Below, piece by piece: positions 6,401 through 8,606 of a stretch of DNA of 8,606 nucleotides. Source of the stretch: Gammaproteobacteria bacterium UBA3532 (lineage in GTDB: Bacteria > Pseudomonadota > Gammaproteobacteria > Enterobacterales > UBA3532); contig DFOV01000390.1 in assembly GCA_002376965.1 (NCBI GenBank), forward strand, positions 1-8,606, given 5' to 3'. Within the stretch, counting starts at the first letter, position 1. Each line of letters begins with the position of its first letter. Below the pieces are notes generated by a model that saw only the letters and a program-made list of their open reading frames with translations, was not told the origin of the DNA and made no database searches. Position numbers and translations under genes: made by a program.

Positions 6401-8606
6401 TGCTATCATACGCCGGATCAAAGGCCATACTTAGCAAGCCCATTTCATGATCATTTTCTACCTGGTTAGTGATATCCAGAAGGGTTTTGACCTGCGCCAC
6501 AGTAACTTGAGGATCGTCAGGAAAGACAAATACATAACCTTCACGATCTGCTACGTAGATATTGCGGCCATCAGTCGCGATATAGGTAACCCACTGGAAA
6601 TGGTCTTTCAGGTTGGGATAGGCAAGCTCGAAACCATAATTACCCGCGCTCACTTCACCGCCCATAGGGAAGCCGTGTTCACTGATAGCCCCCTGACACA
6701 CAGGACGTGATTCAGTGACGATAACATTGACTATGTCTGTATCCTGGCTACCATCGCCAGCTGTTGCAGTCAATGTGACAGGATGAACACCGATGTTATT
6801 AAAGGCTGTCGTTGTAATACGCATTCCAGACTGGCCGGTGCTCCAGCTATATGATGATGCACCGGTCGATTGAAATGCAGATAACGTTGCCGAGCATCCT
6901 AGTCCGATTTCAACATCATGCCCTGCATTCGCCGTTAAACCACCGTTTCCGCCATCACCAATGGTGCTACATCCAGTTGTTTCATCGAACGTTACCAGAT
7001 AATCACCAGCTGGCAGACCAGGGAGTATATCAGGGCCGTCCTGACCGCAATCACTACCCCAGTTCACGTCCCAACTATTATTTGCCACTATTTTGAAGCG
7101 CTCAGCACCATTGGCATCCCCTACTCCAGTCAAGGAAATCGTACCTTGCCAGGTGAAATCGGCAATCAGACTTAATGAGTCAGCGAAAAGATCCCAGCTG
7201 TTCATCGTACCAGGCAGTGTGATGCTGCTGTAGTCGGAATTAAAATTGCCGCCAGTAGAGCCTCCGGAGCTGACATGTACCACGACGGAGTCAGTATCTT
7301 TTTTACCTTGATTGTCGGTAACGAGTAAGGTGATTAGGAAAGTGCCTTCAGCATCAAAGCGTTGGCTGGATTGGGCTGTTGTCGCGCCAAAGTCCCATGA
7401 ATAGCTGGCGATGCTGCCGTCCTCATCGAAAGACGCACTACCATCAAAGTTGACGGTTGTGCCAGGGGTAACCAATACGTCCGCCCCGGCTTGAGCTACC
7501 GGCGGTAAATTGTCAGGCAGATTTGGGTTGGTGTATCCACCGCCTAAATAAAACTGAACATTCGAGACAGGTCGCCAGTTGGTGTCAGCAACCGTATTGA
7601 GCAGCTGACCTGTAACTTTGGAACCACTCATGAAATAGATATAGTTAACGCCCGTTTCATTATTGCGCCATAAGATGTCGTCTTGTTCATCGCCATTAAA
7701 GTCATCGACTTGAGCGATATACCAAGCAGCCGGGGCACTATTGATCTTCTCCATCTTGCTGACGGCAGCATCTTTGATAAAGTAAATCCAGTTATCGCCA
7801 GAACTGCTATGACGCCACAACAGGTCGTCTACACCATCTCCGTCAAAGTCACCAGCACCAACTAACCACCAATCGTTAGATACGGTATTGAGCGGCTGGC
7901 TAGCTATAATTTGGTGGCCATCAAGCAAATAAACCCAGTTTTTACCAGTTAGTTCGTGTCGCCAAACTACGTCATCATTGCCATCGCCATTAAGGTCGGC
8001 AATGGCACGTATTTGCCATTGGGTGTCACTTAGTTTGGCCACTTGTTGACTGGCCAGAATATCGAAGCCATCAAGTGAATATAGCCACAGTACGCCTGTT
8101 TGCTGGTTGTGCCACAACAGGTCATCAACACCATCGCCATTAAAATCACCGGTTCCTGCTAATGTCCAGTCCAAGGCTACATTATTCAGTGCATTGCTTT
8201 GCTTAACTGATGCGCCATTCATTAAATAGAGCCAGTTTTGGCCAGTAACCGTGTGTCGCCATAGAATATCGACAATCCCATCACCATCAAAATCCCCGGT
8301 TGATGGATGCCATAGCGGGGAAACCACGGGCAATGGATGCCCCTCTTTTACTGATGCCCCTTCAAGGAAGTAGCCATGATTGGTTCCGGTTTGCTCATTG
8401 CGCCAGAAAATATCGGCCATGCCATCGTTGTTGAAGTCAGTTTCAGGGCCGTGTCCTGCACGAACAGAAGGAGATGGTTGCGTGGTTGATGAGAGAAGCT
8501 CCCATGAGAGATCGCTAACTTTGATTGAGCGCCCCTGTTCGATTACCGTACCACCATGCATAGAATAAATATGGGTAGCGCCTGAACTCGAGTTTAGAGC
8601 GGCCAG
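1809..8606 (-). CDS. Giant multidomain heme c / PQQ sugar dehydrogenase-like / DUF1592-DUF1588 protein (partial, N-terminus off the window)
   Basis: This single open frame of at least 2265 codons reaches the window edge without a stop. Residue numbers here count from the ATG at 8561; 15 more in-frame residues are visible before it. That ATG is not a credible start: there is no Shine-Dalgarno (preceding bases are pyrimidine-rich), no signal peptide follows, and the upstream residues SSSGATHIYSM fit the N-terminal repeat. Order: FG-GAP-like repeats (to 340), PKD (351-431), X25/SusE-like (441-535), PKD-like (541-617), glucose/sorbosone dehydrogenase-like (625-1030), heme domain with CAGCH (1256-1260), two Big_2 (1347-1429, 1434-1514), CBM25/26-like (1518-1615), InlB-B-like (1618-1687), heme domain with CAGCH (1701-1705), and DUF1587/1595/1592/1588/1585 (1777-2250) with CYSCH (2125-2129). 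Three CXXCH motifs imply periplasmic or extracellular maturation, so a Sec signal is expected upstream. Proposed role: bind and oxidise a polysaccharide or sugar and carry electrons away. Domain families are fairly sure; enzyme activity, substrate and acceptor are inference. Stop codon 1809-1811. Confidence 0.93.
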   Translation of the reverse strand: MAALNSSSGATHIYSMHGGTVIEQGRSIKVSDLSWELLSSTTQPSPSVRAGHGPETDFNNDGMADIFWRNEQTGTNHGYFLEGASVKEGHPLPVVSPLWHPSTGDFDGDGIVDILWRHTVTGQNWLYLMNGASVKQSNALNNVALDWTLAGTGDFNGDGVDDLLWHNQQTGVLWLYSLDGFDILASQQVAKLSDTQWQIRAIADLNGDGNDDVVWRHELTGKNWVYLLDGHQIIASQPLNTVSNDWWLVGAGDFDGDGVDDLLWRHSSSGDNWIYFIKDAAVSKMEKINSAPAAWYIAQVDDFNGDEQDDILWRNNETGVNYIYFMSGSKVTGQLLNTVADTNWRPVSNVQFYLGGGYTNPNLPDNLPPVAQAGADVLVTPGTTVNFDGSASFDEDGSIASYSWDFGATTAQSSQRFDAEGTFLITLLVTDNQGKKDTDSVVVHVSSGGSTGGNFNSDYSSITLPGTMNSWDLFADSLSLIADFTWQGTISLTGVGDANGAERFKIVANNSWDVNWGSDCGQDGPDILPGLPAGDYLVTFDETTGCSTIGDGGNGGLTANAGHDVEIGLGCSATLSAFQSTGASSYSWSTGQSGMRITTTAFNNIGVHPVTLTATAGDGSQDTDIVNVIVTESRPVCQGAISEHGFPMGGEVSAGNYGFELAYPNLKDHFQWVTYIATDGRNIYVADREGYVFVFPDDPQVTVAQVKTLLDITNQVENDHEMGLLSMAFDPAYDSNGHFYLFYSARLNFSTSGEAQGDSVVSRFTVDNPLNPTSASGEVVVIREGQQGREHKGGQIQFHDGYMYVTYGDGDWGKCAAQDLAAECNGERANNNSQDLTNLRGTMIRIIVNSDGSYDIPADNPFVGNALARDEIYAYGLRNPWRFDIDPATGIIWEGDVGQSNWEEVNLIEKGGNYGWPVCDGTDNRGVIGGDAAASCTSNGMIGPETGFERNGENKTSIIGGIFYTGTALSGLTNSYFFADYDTARIWSYRQGEEPTLLVNKTFPEYVTTFGRDTDNEMLIGSFYQHDGKADANGLVASNIWRMVDQNAGSTTEPPAALSQSQLFDNIVSLDWANGVVPVYFNADKWRDGLVAKHYLALPAGKRIQYTAQSEWGFPQGTVLIEHVEVPVNGSGDTQRLNTLIQLKKASGWQLFNYRWNSSQTDALLLSQTEQATVSQWVGGSVQTRNHSILAGGVCSGDCRSNGGMLWNTALLNKWVNYGNDYWANQIAFLGDLGVFAGTLPDLSAAAQYVDPYNTSADLSERARVYLDINCAGCHADANGKNMAYDATLAQSNLIWAASNPGTYRIHPGVASDSSVYLRQQETSPDIRMPRGSSFIDSVAVQLMADWINSLDNGTVSSLFISAANPSVNKSALTSLSLKPNDSTNIYAHANFSNGLWAPVGATYQSSDINVVEVLASGRVNALASGTATITATYAGKSTTISVEVSDNTVTAINVLPNPVSLDTTMPMVVMATYGDGTTQNVTGSVSWSIVSGQNVVDISGSTLTRLAPGEAVVRATYSGLSSDVTVLQASQGVWVRFSNPENWGQVCAYAWNANQDNLGGWPGSDPLSDNQGWFEFELPESLLVNGEANIIFNNCVDTGQTDDLIGLSEHTSITGLTANDTMVWMRDSGDKYQLSVIGGSTEGNVTQVAVGSVVTVTAEWDIDQLFLGWTGSAVDFIVSDPTKPEVQVLMPAMDIELVSSVRGPGPGKEPYQQMCAGCHGADGGGGVGGTNLKASTRPLADLIEKIDLTMPADDDPSVCSGQCAIDVAEYVDYLRSFVDVCTSDDTYQKRQLRLLTRTEYNNSVADLLGLNQVTVANSFQPEKRLHGFDNNADQAYVFEVNALDYLDAAEELVLLSNPISTKANVAIFGKRAFRRPLTTEELTSYEAMFDSYGGAVVVQAMLNSPNFLYRSELGANAGNGTYVLSQYEIATALSYLFLQTTPSDTLLAAADANQLSTAAQIRSQAQSLLNQTTDAQRAVGDFALQWLGVQGLGDESRVNTGFDNVRDDMLQETRDFVNHVIFNSTGTYEELLTAQYTVASSELASYYGYAGSGIVNYSGAQGRSGLFGHGSFLSTFSVFDEPHPIKRAAAVRQNFLCDPLPLPNGVVAVFPEPDPNLTLKERFALHTNPNGELNPTNPCYSCHVYLDGIGFGFEKLDAGGQYRESDHGNLIDITGDVVSVEGINLPQTHDTYDTIPQMADIIANSNRAKACYAEKYYLYSKGYVSSRKDQCALRDTVEQFTSGSMTIQELMLSLIELPGLTVRK
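3501..4523 (-). other. Two Big_2 domains, CBM25/26-like module and InlB-B-like repeat
   Basis: Residues 1347-1429 and 1434-1514 are Ig-like Big_2 domains, each ending in the typical pattern of G-x-A-x-[VI]-x-A-T-Y-[AS]-G. Residues 1518-1615 match the pattern of family 25/26 starch-binding modules: VWVRFSNPENWGQVCAYAWN, GGWPGSDPLSDNQGWFEFELP, then IIFNNCVDTGQTDDL. The aromatic residues and the IFNN segment fit this group. Residues 1618-1687 look like a divergent InlB B-repeat (GSVVTVTAEW, LFLGWTGSA). The block probably places the catalytic and heme parts on a glycan surface. Confidence 0.7.
4542..5441 (-). other. Heme c domain following the dehydrogenase (HNE_0200-like)
   Basis: Residues 1041-1340 resemble the HNE_0200-type region often found behind GSDH domains. 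The N-terminal part is beta-rich (FNADKWRDGLVAKHYLALPAG). RARVYLDINCAGCH (1247-1260) carries the heme motif, and MPRG (Met1314) is a likely sixth iron ligand. An earlier CSGDC (1180-1184) lies where I recall related proteins having another CXXCH. The natural electron path would be from the PQQ site of the preceding domain to this heme. Confidence 0.7.
5472..6689 (-). other. PQQ-dependent glucose/sorbosone dehydrogenase-like domain of the giant protein
   Basis: Residues 625-1030 have the ordered motifs of the GSDH six-bladed propeller family: GLLSMAFDP (708-716), an EHKGGQIQF segment with His776 at the place of the catalytic His in soluble glucose dehydrogenase, LRGTMIRI (824-831), YAYGLRNPWRFDIDP (858-872) with the conserved Arg-Asn pair (863-864), GDVGQSNWEEVNLI (880-893) and GGNYGWP (896-902). 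In characterised relatives these residues bind PQQ and oxidise sugars at C1. Extra cysteines (800, 809, 904, 921) may form disulfides. Related domains (HHIP type) can be non-enzymatic, so activity is likely but not shown. Confidence 0.8.
6711..7511 (-). other. PKD / X25-like glycan-binding / PKD block of the giant protein
   Basis: Residues 351-431 are a PKD domain, with PPVAQAG at the start, DGSASFDEDG and SYSWDFG in the core, and F.I.LLVTDNQG near the end. Residues 441-535 resemble the X25/SusE-type starch-binding fold seen in pullulanases and outer-membrane starch-binding proteins: a LPGTMNSWD start, W at 471, then ERFKIVANNSWDVNWG and a GLPAGDYLVTFDETTG end. Residues 541-617 are a second, weaker PKD-like domain (SYSWSTGQSG, VTLTATAGDGSQDTD). 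Gly-rich linkers (about 432-438 and 535-541) flank the middle module. The PKD calls are firm; the X25/SusE call is by pattern only. Confidence 0.65.
7548..8606 (-). repeat. Tandem FG-GAP/VCBS-like repeats, about 49 residues (147 bp) each
   Basis: Six calcium-loop motifs of the form D-F-[ND]-G-D-G-x-x-D begin at residues 42, 90, 139, 189, 238 and 287 (nucleotides 8438, 8294, 8147, 7997, 7850, 7703), spaced 48-50 residues apart. Each is followed by an [IVL][FLV]WR or LLWH strand, a TG turn, an IY.M/L.G strand and a W about ten residues before the next loop. A further half unit is visible at the window edge, so there are at least seven units, the number expected for a seven-bladed beta-propeller. 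Such repeats are usually extracellular and bind calcium. The sixth loop is altered (DFNGDEQDD) and the first reads DFNNDGMAD. Confidence 0.85.

Noticed and set aside
8555..8561. ATG at 8561 (or the ATG at 8557 in another frame) as the start of the giant gene
   Set aside because: The frame is open to the window edge, the upstream residues continue the repeat, and there is no ribosome binding site or signal peptide. The CDS is reported as partial to 8606.
8587..8604. CTCGAG followed by GCGGCC, resembling an XhoI/NotI-type cloning junction
   Set aside because: The NotI site is incomplete, and the bases encode NSSSG in frame, matching HSSSG in a later repeat, so the sequence looks native.
7548..8606. 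Periodic 147-bp repetition as a non-coding satellite or CRISPR-like array
   Set aside because: The period is a multiple of three, the conservation is at the protein level, and the units encode calcium-loop propeller blades.

Overview
The window looks like chromosomal DNA of a Gram-negative bacterium, most likely a marine or polysaccharide-degrading gammaproteobacterium. This is inferred from gene content: c-type heme proteins joined to carbohydrate-binding modules, a Tat-exported DUF1552 protein, and a CDP-alcohol phosphatidyltransferase. No genus can be fixed from the sequence. All supported genes lie on the minus strand, so transcription runs from high to low coordinates.

Positions 8606 to 1809 are one uninterrupted reading frame. 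It encodes at least 2265 residues and is cut at its N-terminus by the window edge. The first in-frame ATG (8561) is almost certainly not the real start, because the frame stays open upstream and the repeat pattern continues into it. Domains in order are: FG-GAP/VCBS-like repeats of about 49 residues (probably a beta-propeller), a PKD domain, an X25/SusE-like glycan-binding module, a second PKD-like domain, a PQQ-dependent glucose/sorbosone dehydrogenase-like propeller, a heme c domain, two Big_2 Ig-like domains, a CBM25/26-like starch-binding module, an InlB-B-type repeat, a second heme c domain, and a planctomycete-type DUF1587-DUF1595-DUF1592-DUF1588-DUF1585 module with a third CXXCH.

Twelve bases after its stop, with the Shine-Dalgarno directly behind the stop codon, comes a 448-residue DUF1552 protein (450-1796) with a twin-arginine signal. 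The two genes are probably co-transcribed and translationally coupled. A 155-bp gap (295-449) holds a hairpin and an extended -10 promoter candidate. It is followed by the first 98 codons of a PssA-like phosphatidyltransferase with a GTG start, which runs off the left edge.

Together the first two genes suggest a secreted system that binds alpha-glucan-like or related polysaccharide and oxidises sugar. Electrons would pass through up to three hemes in the same polypeptide, and the Tat-exported DUF1552 protein would be the dedicated partner. The domain calls rest on motifs read by eye; substrate and electron flow are inference. The phosphatidyltransferase looks like an unrelated housekeeping neighbour.
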